Assembly: GCA_965237855.1 (NCBI GenBank)
Contig: CBDEGK010000001.1
Location: 496,001-560,000 of the forward strand
Direction: 5' to 3'
Length of the DNA stretch: 64,000 nucleotides
From: CBDEGK01 sp965237855
Lineage (GTDB): Bacteria > Pseudomonadota > Gammaproteobacteria > Pseudomonadales > Halieaceae
Notes under the pieces: generated by a model
Seen by the model: the letters and a program-made list of their open reading frames with translations, nothing else
The model's database searches: none
What the model was told of the DNA's origin: nothing
Part shown: piece by piece, positions 1 to 7,589 of the stretch
How the letters are laid out: the number at the start of each line of letters is the position of its first letter
Position numbering within the stretch: the first letter of the stretch is position 1
Program-made: the position numbers and the translations under genes

Positions 1-129
1 AATTTCCTGTGGCAGACGCCCGGCAGGGACATTGAAGCCATCGACCGTATCAGGCTTGGCGAAGCTGTTGCTGCTAAACATGGCCCCAAAAGCAAATACT
101 GTCGCTATTACCAAGATTAGGCTTTTCAT
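1..129 (-). CDS. Secreted or periplasmic protein, N-terminal fragment
   Basis: The left window edge cuts this gene; only its first 43 codons are visible. They begin with a typical signal peptide: a Lys after Met, a hydrophobic run up to about residue 18, then a plausible cleavage site at Ser-Phe-Ala (residues 22-24) before Lys-Pro-Asp. The start is supported by an AGGAAA ribosome binding site about 8 bases upstream. Too little is present to assign a family. It is transcribed leftward, like the small gene at 278-475. Confidence 0.6.
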   Translation of the reverse strand, partial: MKSLILVIATVFAFGAMFSSNSFAKPDTVDGFNVPAGRLPQEI

Positions 130-277
130 TACTAATTTCCTCAGCTTGCGCTCGATCTACAATTAGATCTCCCTGGACTTCGCCGGTTTGACGAATATCC
201 TATGTGAGTATTTGTTCTGCCTTGAAACTTGTTGTGGATCAAATGGCCGGAGAGGGTCTTCGCCAATCTATTCGACC

Positions 278-475
278 CTACTGTCGGTGAGACTGATCCA
301 GAGCGGCATCAAAGGCCATAGTGATTTCCTGCAAACGATCTGAAAGGTCGGCTACTACTGGGCTGCCGGTCTCCATGGCGCCTTTCCAGTAATCTACGGC
401 CAGCGAGAGCAGCTTGGCTTCGGTTTCTGAAATCAGTACCGAGGCAGAAATTTCTGACTGCTTGAGTACTTCCAT
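278..475 (-). CDS. Small protein of unknown function (65 aa)
   Basis: I do not recognise this family. The product is 65 residues, acidic, apparently soluble and mostly predicted helical, with no signal peptide, membrane segment or cysteine motif. A GGAG element lies about 6 bases before the ATG, and the gene occupies an otherwise empty gap between two leftward genes, which favours it over the opposite-strand ORF that overlaps it. The stretch from 130 to 277 shows no convincing gene. Confidence 0.5.
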   Translation of the reverse strand: MEVLKQSEISASVLISETEAKLLSLAVDYWKGAMETGSPVVADLSDRLQEITMAFDAALDQSHRQ

Positions 476-558
476 GGTTCCACTCCGCTTCCGTCTGTCA
501 GGGACAGATAAGTGTAGACCATGCCGAAATTTCTGCTTATCGACTAATTACGTGATTA

Positions 559-1572
559 TTACAGCACCAATTCAGCCATATCGCGCAGCAAGTTGACATC
601 ACCATTGACCAGCAGACTGGTTACCGGCGAATTGCGCCAGTCCGCCAGTTTTTCCTTGATGCGATCCTTCGGGCCGCTGAGAGAGATTTCATCGGCGAAC
701 TGGCTGGGTACTGCGGCGATCGCCTCATCGCGCTTACCGGCAAAGAACAAGTCCTGAATTTCTTCAGCCTCCTTGGAAAAGCCCATGCGTGCCATCAGCT
801 CCTTGTGAAAGTTGCGCTGTTTGGACCCCATACCACCGATATAGAAACCCAGCATTGCTTTGACCGGGTACAGGGCCTGCTCGAGATCGTCGTTGATATT
901 TACCAGGGCCATGGCGGCAATTTCAAAGCCTGGTTTTGCAGCTGCCAGCTGATCTGTGTAGACCTCCTGGCGATAGGGTGAGTAGTAAAGAGGTAGCCAG
1001 CCATCTGCAATCTCGGCGGTCTGGGTGACATTTTTAGGTCCCTCTGCACCCAGGAAAATCGGTAAGTCAGCGCGCAGGGGATGAGTGATAGGTTTCAAGG
1101 CCTTGCCCATGCCCCAGGAACCTTCCCCGGTATAGGGCAGCGGATAGTGCTCGCCATCGTTGGTTACGCCCTCTTCGCGGGCCAGGATTTTACGAATAAT
1201 GCTCACGTACTCGCGGGTTCGTGAAACCGGCTTGCTGTAAGGCTGGCCATACCAGCCTTCAACCACCTGGGGACCAGAGACCCCGAGGCCAAGAATCATG
1301 CGCCCACCGGACATGTGATCCAGGGCCAGGGCTGCCATAGCGCAGGAAGCGGGTGTGCGGGCGGATAACTGCGCAACCGAGGTGCCCAGACGAATGGTCG
1401 AGGTCTGCGCGCCAATCCAGGCCAGCGGGGTGAAACAATCGTTGCCCCAGGATTCCGCGGTCCAGACCGAGTCATATCCCAGTTTTTCGGCTTCCTGGGC
1501 CAGTTCGACGTGCACAGGTGGATAGAAAGCTCCCCAGTAACCCAGCTGCAGTCCGAGGCTCAAATCTGACAT
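559..1572 (-). CDS. LLM-class (luciferase-like) flavin/F420-dependent oxidoreductase
   Basis: This 337-residue protein has the TIM-barrel pattern of bacterial luciferase-like monooxygenases and F420-dependent oxidoreductases. Visible signs are the early strand ending in LGYDSVWTAES, the segment RLGTSVAQLSARTP, and the family-typical GGRMILGLGVSGPQVVEGWYG around residues 88-108. Such enzymes use FMN or coenzyme F420 to oxidise or reduce small organic substrates; sequence alone does not decide which. The ATG has an AGGAAGGA site about 9 bases upstream. It is divergent from moaC. A second protein of an F420-associated family lies at 59183-59641. Substrate unknown. Confidence 0.8.
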   Translation of the reverse strand: MSDLSLGLQLGYWGAFYPPVHVELAQEAEKLGYDSVWTAESWGNDCFTPLAWIGAQTSTIRLGTSVAQLSARTPASCAMAALALDHMSGGRMILGLGVSGPQVVEGWYGQPYSKPVSRTREYVSIIRKILAREEGVTNDGEHYPLPYTGEGSWGMGKALKPITHPLRADLPIFLGAEGPKNVTQTAEIADGWLPLYYSPYRQEVYTDQLAAAKPGFEIAAMALVNINDDLEQALYPVKAMLGFYIGGMGSKQRNFHKELMARMGFSKEAEEIQDLFFAGKRDEAIAAVPSQFADEISLSGPKDRIKEKLADWRNSPVTSLLVNGDVNLLRDMAELVL

Positions 1573-1610
1573 GGCAAAATCCTTCCTGAATAAGTAGTTT
1601 TAAGGCGTGT

Positions 1611-1640
1611 TTGGGAGAACGGGAGTGTACCCCATATAAT
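1611..1640 (+). promoter_or_regulatory. Predicted sigma-70 promoter of moaCDE
   Basis: A perfect TATAAT (1635-1640) lies 18 bases after TTGGGA (1611-1616). The predicted transcription start near 1647 is 24 bases before the moaC ATG at 1671. It therefore argues against the longer in-frame start at 1611. Confidence 0.6.
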
Positions 1641-1670
1641 AGGGTCCATTCAGTTCAACCAGGTATAACA

Positions 1671-2159
1671 ATGGCGACATTAACCCACCTCGATGACCAG
1701 GGCGCTGCGCACATGGTCGATGTTACGGACAAGCCGGCCAGCCAGCGAATTGCCGTGGCCCAGGCGACCGTGCAGATGCTGCCGGAAACACTGGGCCTGA
1801 TTGAGGAGGGCGGCAACAAGAAGGGCGATGTCTTTGCCGTCGCGCGCATCGCGGGCATCCAGGCAGCCAAACGCTGTTCTGATTTAATACCCCTGTGCCA
1901 TCCACTGATGTTGTCATCGGTGGATGTTCAATTCGAAATCGATCGCGACAACAGTACCGTTAGAATCTTCGCCACCTGTAAACTGACCGGCCAGACCGGT
2001 GTCGAGATGGAGGCCTTAACCGCCGCCTCGGTCGCCGCGCTGACCATCTACGATATGTGCAAGGCCGCAGACAAGGGCATGGTCATTTCCGAGCTACAAC
2101 TGCTGGATAAGCAGGGTGGCAAATCCGGTAGCTGGCACAGGCAGGACCCGGGGCTATGA
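1671..2159 (+). CDS. moaC: Cyclic pyranopterin monophosphate synthase MoaC
   Basis: MoaC converts the GTP-derived 3',8-cyclo intermediate made by MoaA into cyclic pyranopterin monophosphate, the first stable molybdenum cofactor precursor. The 162-residue protein carries the family signatures GNKKGDVFAVARIAGIQAAK, the LIPLCHPL block with its active-site His, TGVEMEALTAAS and YDMCKA. I chose the ATG at 1671 (AGGT upstream, promoter at 1611-1640) rather than an upstream in-frame start giving a 20-residue non-homologous extension. It overlaps moaD by four bases (ATGA). No moaA is visible nearby. Confidence 0.95.
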   Translation: MATLTHLDDQGAAHMVDVTDKPASQRIAVAQATVQMLPETLGLIEEGGNKKGDVFAVARIAGIQAAKRCSDLIPLCHPLMLSSVDVQFEIDRDNSTVRIFATCKLTGQTGVEMEALTAASVAALTIYDMCKAADKGMVISELQLLDKQGGKSGSWHRQDPGL

Positions 2160-2410
2160 TCAAGGTGCTGTTTTTCGCCCGCATCCGCGAACAGCTCGGG
2201 CGCAGCGTGTTGGAGCTTGAACTGGATAGTACGGTAGAGAAGCTCTGCGACCTGCAAAACCTGCTCATCGCGACCTATGGGCAGGAGTGGGAGCAGGCTC
2301 TGGCGGCACCCAATGTCGTGCGGGCGGTCAACCAGGAAGTGGTAGAACTGGATTGCGCAATTGAGGACGGTGATGAAGTGGCCTTCTTTCCCCCGGTAAC
2401 CGGTGGCTGA
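2156..2410 (+). CDS. moaD: Molybdopterin synthase sulfur carrier subunit MoaD
   Basis: MoaD is the small ubiquitin-like subunit of molybdopterin synthase; its C-terminal thiocarboxylate donates sulfur to cyclic pyranopterin monophosphate. The 84-residue product starts MIKVLFFARIREQLG and ends with FPPVTGG, providing the essential C-terminal Gly-Gly. It overlaps moaC upstream (ATGA) and moaE downstream by eight bases, so the three are probably translationally coupled. Confidence 0.93.
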   Translation: MIKVLFFARIREQLGRSVLELELDSTVEKLCDLQNLLIATYGQEWEQALAAPNVVRAVNQEVVELDCAIEDGDEVAFFPPVTGG

Positions 2411-2876
2411 AGTCGTGATACCTCGACAGCTGAGCATCCAGCAACAGGATTTCGATGTGGCTGAGCTGCAGCGAGCGCTGGTATCGGGTAACGTTAACAC
2501 CGGAGCGGTGGCCAGCTTCACCGGCTATGTACGCAAGCACAACGATAATCTGCCGGTCGCCACAATGGAGCTGGAACACTATCCCGGTATGACTGAGGCC
2601 AGTATCCACAAGATCATCGATCGGGCCGAGGAGCGTTGGCCCCTGCTTGCTGTAAGCGTGGTGCATCGTATCGGCCCCCTGCTACCGGGCGAACAGATAG
2701 TCTACGTGGGCGTGGCCAGTACGCACCGCGGCAGTGCCTTTGAGGCCTGCGAATTCGTCATGGATTACCTGAAAACACAGGCTCCCTTCTGGAAGAAGGA
2801 GATCGCCGATGGGGAGGTGCGCTGGGTGGATTCACGCGCCAGTGACGAAGAAGCGGCCAATCGTTGGGATGCTTAA
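2403..2876 (+). CDS. moaE: Molybdopterin synthase catalytic subunit MoaE
   Basis: MoaE is the large subunit of molybdopterin synthase and inserts the dithiolene sulfurs delivered by MoaD. The 157-residue protein shows the MoaE features GAVASFTGYVR, LELEHYPGM, the VVHRIGPLLPGE block and the C-terminal FWKKE segment with the conserved active-site Lys residues. It starts at GTG 2403, inside moaD. The block moaC-moaD-moaE has no moaA or moaB in this window, so the pathway depends on genes elsewhere. Confidence 0.93.
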   Translation: MAEVVIPRQLSIQQQDFDVAELQRALVSGNVNTGAVASFTGYVRKHNDNLPVATMELEHYPGMTEASIHKIIDRAEERWPLLAVSVVHRIGPLLPGEQIVYVGVASTHRGSAFEACEFVMDYLKTQAPFWKKEIADGEVRWVDSRASDEEAANRWDA

Positions 2877-2909
2877 ACCACGAGCTCTGTGTTGAAGGCG
2901 CGCAAGCTG

Positions 2910-2915
2910 TATAAT
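2910..2915 (+). promoter_or_regulatory. Possible -10 element upstream of the flavin reductase gene
   Basis: A perfect TATAAT lies 38 bases before the ATG at 2954, in the gap after moaE. No good -35 hexamer sits at the usual distance (the best match, TTGAAG at 2892, is only 12 bases away), so this is a weak call. Confidence 0.35.
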
Positions 2916-2953
2916 CCGCGGCTCGATTTGGTTTGTACTCTCAAGGAGTAAGT

Positions 2954-3430
2954 ATGAGTTTGGATGCACGTGAATTCAGGAATGCCCTGGGTTGTTTTGC
3001 TACTGGTGTCTGTGTGATCACGGCGGATCCCGAGGGCTGGCAGCCCTTTGGCATGACGGTAAATTCCTTTGCATCTGTGTCGTTGGATCCACCGCTGGTA
3101 TTGTGGAGCCTGCAAAATGACTCCGAGATGTATGATGCCTGGGAAAATACCACGCGTTTCGCGGTGAATATCCTGCGCAGCGACCAACAGGAACTGTCCG
3201 ACCAGTATGCAATAAAGGGCGATCATGTGTTGACTGATGAGCATTTCGCGGCGGGTGATACTGGCGTGCCGATTCTTCCCGACACCCTGGTGAGCTTTGA
3301 ATGCGAGATGGAAGCTACCCACCCCGGTGGCGACCATATTATTATCGTCGGTCGGGTGGTGGCAATGAATTGCCGCGAAAATGGTGAGCCGCTGTTGTTC
3401 TGCAGTGGCGCCTACCGGGAACTAGCGTAG
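2954..3430 (+). CDS. Flavin reductase family protein (FMN-binding split barrel)
   Basis: This 158-residue protein belongs to the flavin reductase-like family of split-barrel FMN proteins, which reduce flavin with NAD(P)H, often for a two-component monooxygenase. Visible marks are the start FRNALGCFATGVCVIT, the segment PFGMTVNSFASVSLDPPLVL that contacts flavin, and FAVNIL followed by the C-terminal GRV strand. The ATG at 2954 is preferred over an upstream start because AAGGAGT lies directly before it. A partner oxygenase is not obvious; the P450 at 12792 and the LLM enzyme at 559 are only loose candidates. Confidence 0.85.
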   Translation: MSLDAREFRNALGCFATGVCVITADPEGWQPFGMTVNSFASVSLDPPLVLWSLQNDSEMYDAWENTTRFAVNILRSDQQELSDQYAIKGDHVLTDEHFAAGDTGVPILPDTLVSFECEMEATHPGGDHIIIVGRVVAMNCRENGEPLLFCSGAYRELA

Positions 3431-3439
3431 GTCTAATCG

Positions 3440-3970
3440 ATGAAATTTTGCAGTCAGTGCGGCGCCGAGGTCGAGAGCCGAATTCCAGCGGACGATGATC
3501 GCCCGCGCTTTGTCTGCGTGAGTTGTGACTTCATCCACTACGAAAACCCCCGGGTCATCGTCGGCAGCGTACCGGTGGTGGGCGACAAGGTGCTGCTGTG
3601 CAAGCGCGCTATAGAACCCCGCGAAGGCTATTGGACTCTGCCAGCTGGCTTTATGGAAAACGGCGAGACAAGTGTGCAGGGCGCGGCGCGGGAGACCTGG
3701 GAAGAGGCCAGGGCGCGACTGGAGAATCAACAGCTCTACCGCCTGTTCGACATACCCAACATCAACCAGATCTATATGTTCTACCGGGCTACCGTGATTG
3801 ATGGCCGCTATGGTATTGGTCCTGAGAGCTCGGAGGTCGGACTGTTTGAAGAGCATGAAATTCCCTGGCGGGAAATCGCTTTCCCGGTGGTTTACCATAC
3901 TCTCAAAGAATATTTTTCGGATCGCCAGAGTAATCTCTACCCGGTCAGGGTATCCTCAATCAATCGTTAA
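3440..3970 (+). CDS. Nudix hydrolase with N-terminal zinc ribbon
   Basis: The 176-residue protein begins with a zinc ribbon (Cys4-x2-Cys7 and Cys26-x2-Cys29) followed by a Nudix fold. The Nudix box is recognisable in GFMENGETSVQGAARETWEE (about residues 71-90), containing the REx2EE metal-binding core. Zinc-ribbon Nudix proteins include NADH/NAD-cap pyrophosphatases such as NudC, but this one is shorter than NudC (about 260 aa) and lacks its N-terminal domain, so ADP-ribose or another nucleoside diphosphate derivative is equally possible. It follows the flavin reductase by nine bases, so they may be cotranscribed. Confidence 0.85.
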   Translation: MKFCSQCGAEVESRIPADDDRPRFVCVSCDFIHYENPRVIVGSVPVVGDKVLLCKRAIEPREGYWTLPAGFMENGETSVQGAARETWEEARARLENQQLYRLFDIPNINQIYMFYRATVIDGRYGIGPESSEVGLFEEHEIPWREIAFPVVYHTLKEYFSDRQSNLYPVRVSSINR

Positions 3971-3988
3971 ACTGCTGGTCGGGCCGGT

Positions 3989-5212
3989 ATGGGTGTCACC
4001 GAAATTTTATTGTTCCTGATCGTTACCGCCCTGGCGGTGGCGGCGGCCAGCCTGTTCACGCGCTCGCACTATCAACTAAAGCTTTCCCGCTTACATAATG
4101 ATTACGCCCGGCTCGAAGAGCGCGCTCTGCACGAGGCGTCGGCGGCCGAGGAAAAACTGCTGCTGTTGCAGGATGCTCGCAAACAGCTGACGGCTGAGTT
4201 CAACAGTCTCGCCAATCGGATCTTCGATGAAAAAAGCGATCGCCTGTTGAAATCCAACAAGGAAACTCTGGAGACGACGCTGTCTCCGCTGAGAACACAG
4301 CTAAAGGATTTTCGGCAACGGGTAGATGATGTCTATGACAAGGAGTCGAGAGATCGCGTCTCACTAATGAAAGAGCTGGGGCACCTCAAAGAACTGAATC
4401 AGCGTATGTCAGAAGACGCCGTCAACCTGACCCGGGCACTCAAGGGAGACAAGAAAACCCAGGGTAACTGGGGCGAGGTCATCCTCGAGCGGGTGTTGGA
4501 AGAATCAGGCTTGAGGAAAGGCCACGAGTACGAAACCCAGTTCGCCACCACTGATGAGGCAGGTAAACGCCGCCTGCCCGACGTAGTGGTACGCCTGCCT
4601 GATGACAAGGACATTGTGATTGACGCCAAGGTTTCGCTGGTGGACTACGAACGCTATGTGTCCAGCGAGGATGAGTCGGAGCGCAAGGCTTTTCTCAGTG
4701 CACACGTGCAGGCCATTCGACAGCATATTGCAGGATTGAGTATTAAGGAGTATGAAAAGCTGGAAGCACTGCGCTCTCTGGATTTCGTGCTGCTTTTCAT
4801 ACCTATCGAATCTGCCTTCATGGCAGCGTTTGACGCCGATCCGGATATGTACCGGGTCGCCTATGACAAACAGGTCATCGTGGTTAGCCCAACGACCCTG
4901 CTGGCCACCCTGCGCACGGTACAGAGTATATGGCGCTACGAGCACCAGAATCAGAACGCCGAGAAAATTGCCCGCCAGGCCGGGGCCATTCACGACCAGT
5001 TTGCGCTGGTGCTGGAATCCCTCGGTGAGCTGGGCAAACACCTGGATCGGGCCCATGCATCCTATGATAAAACCCGGGAGAGAATGACCACCGGCCGCGG
5101 CAACCTGACCCGCAGGGTGCAACAACTTGAAGAACTGGGCGCCCGCACCAAGAAGAAACTGCCCTCGACTATGATAGAAGCCGAGGAGGCGGAGGAAGAC
5201 CCGAGCCGATAA
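3989..5212 (+). CDS. rmuC: DNA recombination protein RmuC
   Basis: RmuC limits inversions and rearrangements at inverted repeats and has a predicted nuclease-like fold. The 407-residue protein has an N-terminal membrane anchor (about residues 4-24), a coiled-coil stretch (about 30-140) and the RmuC domain, seen in KTQGNWGEVILERVLEESGL, the PDVVVRLPDDKDIVIDAKVS segment with a nuclease-like Asp/Lys pattern, and VVSPTTLLATLRTV. Its C-terminus is acidic. It follows the Nudix gene by 18 bases. E. coli RmuC is longer (475 aa), mainly in the coiled coil. Confidence 0.92.
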   Translation: MGVTEILLFLIVTALAVAAASLFTRSHYQLKLSRLHNDYARLEERALHEASAAEEKLLLLQDARKQLTAEFNSLANRIFDEKSDRLLKSNKETLETTLSPLRTQLKDFRQRVDDVYDKESRDRVSLMKELGHLKELNQRMSEDAVNLTRALKGDKKTQGNWGEVILERVLEESGLRKGHEYETQFATTDEAGKRRLPDVVVRLPDDKDIVIDAKVSLVDYERYVSSEDESERKAFLSAHVQAIRQHIAGLSIKEYEKLEALRSLDFVLLFIPIESAFMAAFDADPDMYRVAYDKQVIVVSPTTLLATLRTVQSIWRYEHQNQNAEKIARQAGAIHDQFALVLESLGELGKHLDRAHASYDKTRERMTTGRGNLTRRVQQLEELGARTKKKLPSTMIEAEEAEEDPSR

Positions 5213-5393
5213 CAGTTGGGGGGGACTGCCAAGCATACTCCCTTTTTTGTTCACGTAAAACGTGGGAATATCTTGTAAGCCTATGTAAACTCGTAGGAAT
5301 AGCTATAAGTAGCGTGAGTGGGCCATGGGGATGGCCTGCAGCGCTGGTTCAGATTCATCAGACAGCCGATGTACTCGGCGCGGGAAACTAAAC

Positions 5394-7586
5394 ATGTCGC
5401 ACACTGGGCGTCTCAATTGGCGGAAAGTTATCCTCGGTTTTTTATTAAGCAGTGTACTGGCGGCCTGCGGCGGTAGTGGTGGCTCCAGTGACTTTGGCAG
5501 TGGTGGTGGCACGGATCCCGGGGCACCAATAGATATCAACATCTCCTTGGTTCTGACCGATGTAGACGGGGTAGTCACCAGCAGTGTGACGGCAGTCGAT
5601 CCGGGTGTGCTGGAAATATTCGTAACAGATATCTCCGAGCAACCTTTGGTGGGTGAACTCGTCACAATTACCACCACCATCGGCGTTCTCGACCCAGAGG
5701 CAGGCACAGCATTAACCGATAGCGACGGCATCGCCTCAATTCTTATCCTCGCCGATGGCGAATTGGGTGCTGGCACGTTCACCGCAAGTGTCAGCAACGG
5801 TGTTACAGCTTTTACTGCTGAGCTGAATTTTCAGGTGGGTGAGGCCGATCTTGTTTTGGGCCGGTTAGATGAAGACAATTTGTTCGTGGAGGGAGAAATT
5901 GAAGCCAGCTCTACCAGTTTACCTGCGGCTGGGTCTGCACAGCTTACGGTGGCGGTTGTCGATGGCAGTGGAGAGCTCGTCGATAGTGCAGTGGTGGTGA
6001 ATTTCGTCTCAGCCTGTGCGGGGCTGACACCCCCAACCGCTGAACTGACCGCCTCGACGACAGCGGTTAATGGTATTGCCAGCGGAACTTATACAGCGAC
6101 GGGCTGCACCGGAAACGATACTGTCACCGCCTCATTGGAGGGAACAGGTACTTCAACAACGGCAACGGTGGTGCTCTCGGTGGCTTCTGCAGCTGTGAAT
6201 TCAATCGTCTTTGAATCTGCTGAACCAACGACGCTGGCGCTGAAGGGCACTGGCGGTGAAGGCAGATCAGAGTCCTCTATCGTGCAGTTCAAAGTACTTG
6301 ATGCAACCGGTGCACCGGTGCAGGGCGAGCTGGTTGATTTCAGCTTGTCGACTGAGATAGGTGGCGTCTCTCTAAGCACGGATTCCGCCATCACCAATGA
6401 TGAGGGCCTGGCGCGCGCGATAGTACTCGCTGGTAATGTTTCGACAGCCGTACGGGTAAGTGCAGCCATTGAAGTTGACGGCGACCTGTTGACTACGGTA
6501 TCGGACAGGCTGGTGGTTAGCACCGGGCTGCCAGACCAGGATTCATTTTCGCTATCTGTAACTGTCTTTAATCCCGGCGGCGGCGATACCGATGGTGTCA
6601 CTTCAACCTTTACTATCCGCATGGCGGATAAATTCAACAACCCGGTACCGGATGGAACTACGGCGATATTTACCACCGAGCTTGGTGCTATCAATAGTGC
6701 CTGCGAAACAGTCGATGGTGCCTGTTCGGGCGTGTGGGAAAGTCAGGCGCCGAAGTTGCCCTTGTTCAACCAGGACCTGGTAACCACAATCTTCAATACC
6801 ACTTGCCCCACCAACGGGGAAATAGGCTCTCCCTGTCCCGATTCACTGGGGGAGATGGTTGGTAGGCGATCGACCGTACTGGTTACCGCTATCGGCGAAG
6901 AAAGCTTTGATGATGAAAACGGTAATGGCCTCTGGGATATTGGTGAGGATCACGTCGATTTGCCGGAAGCCTTTGTCGACCACAACGAGAACGGTGTTTT
7001 TGACGGCGATTCAAATTGCACGCCGGGTGATTCTGAGAGCGGCCGTAGTTGCGCCAGCGGCCTGGAAGAGACTTTTGTCGACTTCAATGACAACGGAGAA
7101 TACGACGACGGCAATGGTATATATAACGGAACTCTCTGCCCGCAGGACCTGGCCGACCTGGAAGAGTGCTCACGGGAATTGATCTCGGTGAGAAATTCAA
7201 TTTCCTTAGTCATGTCAAATACCTTAACCGGCGCGATTTATCACATATTGACGGATACCAGCGACCAGGAACTGAGCTTGAGCGAGCTGGATAACATTGA
7301 TAGCACCTTGAATTTTCGCGTCTATTTTTCTGATGAGTACAACAGTGTTCCCGCGAACGGGACTGCGATCTCGGTTGATTCAGATTCCTGCGATGTCGCC
7401 TCGGTCTCCAAAGAGGTGGTGGACAATACCTCCCAGGAAAATGCCTTCCGTATTAGTGTCACTATTCAGCCCGACCCAGATAATGAAGAGACAACTGAAG
7501 GTAGCCTGTTTGTTAAGGTACCCGGGGTAGAGTGGGTTTACAGTTGTAGCGACAAAGCCGACCCAGCTCCAGACCCCGATCCCTAG
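5394..7586 (+). CDS. Surface lipoprotein with invasin-type Ig-like repeats and Asp/Asn-rich calcium-loop motifs
   Basis: The 730-residue protein has a lipoprotein signal peptide ending in the lipobox Leu-Ala-Ala-Cys, then a Gly/Ser-rich linker (GGSGGSSDFGSGGG). The body consists of bacterial Ig-like (Big_1/invasin type) modules, seen as repeated patterns of the kind VDGSGELVDSAVVVNF and DATGAPVQGELVDFSLST with TDSDGIAS or TNDEGLAR turns. Near residues 500-580 there are three loops (DENGNGLWDIGED, DHNENGVFDGD, DFNDNGEYDDG) that look like EF-hand or thrombospondin-3 calcium sites. I start at ATG 5394 because a longer in-frame start places charged sequence before the signal. Only three bases separate it from the next gene, a flavoprotein. 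Role unknown; adhesin or substrate-capture protein are possibilities. Confidence 0.8.
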   Translation: MSHTGRLNWRKVILGFLLSSVLAACGGSGGSSDFGSGGGTDPGAPIDINISLVLTDVDGVVTSSVTAVDPGVLEIFVTDISEQPLVGELVTITTTIGVLDPEAGTALTDSDGIASILILADGELGAGTFTASVSNGVTAFTAELNFQVGEADLVLGRLDEDNLFVEGEIEASSTSLPAAGSAQLTVAVVDGSGELVDSAVVVNFVSACAGLTPPTAELTASTTAVNGIASGTYTATGCTGNDTVTASLEGTGTSTTATVVLSVASAAVNSIVFESAEPTTLALKGTGGEGRSESSIVQFKVLDATGAPVQGELVDFSLSTEIGGVSLSTDSAITNDEGLARAIVLAGNVSTAVRVSAAIEVDGDLLTTVSDRLVVSTGLPDQDSFSLSVTVFNPGGGDTDGVTSTFTIRMADKFNNPVPDGTTAIFTTELGAINSACETVDGACSGVWESQAPKLPLFNQDLVTTIFNTTCPTNGEIGSPCPDSLGEMVGRRSTVLVTAIGEESFDDENGNGLWDIGEDHVDLPEAFVDHNENGVFDGDSNCTPGDSESGRSCASGLEETFVDFNDNGEYDDGNGIYNGTLCPQDLADLEECSRELISVRNSISLVMSNTLTGAIYHILTDTSDQELSLSELDNIDSTLNFRVYFSDEYNSVPANGTAISVDSDSCDVASVSKEVVDNTSQENAFRISVTIQPDPDNEETTEGSLFVKVPGVEWVYSCSDKADPAPDPDP

Positions 7587-7589
7587 ATT

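Noticed and set aside
1611..1670. Longer MoaC start
   Set aside because: It lies within the predicted promoter and adds residues foreign to the family.
4505..5254. 249-codon minus-strand frame opposite rmuC
   Set aside because: RmuC on the plus strand shows family motifs throughout; the other frame looks like no protein family.
5213..5260. Terminator after rmuC (G-run, then CCC and T-run)
   Set aside because: The pairing is only three or four bases with many mismatches.
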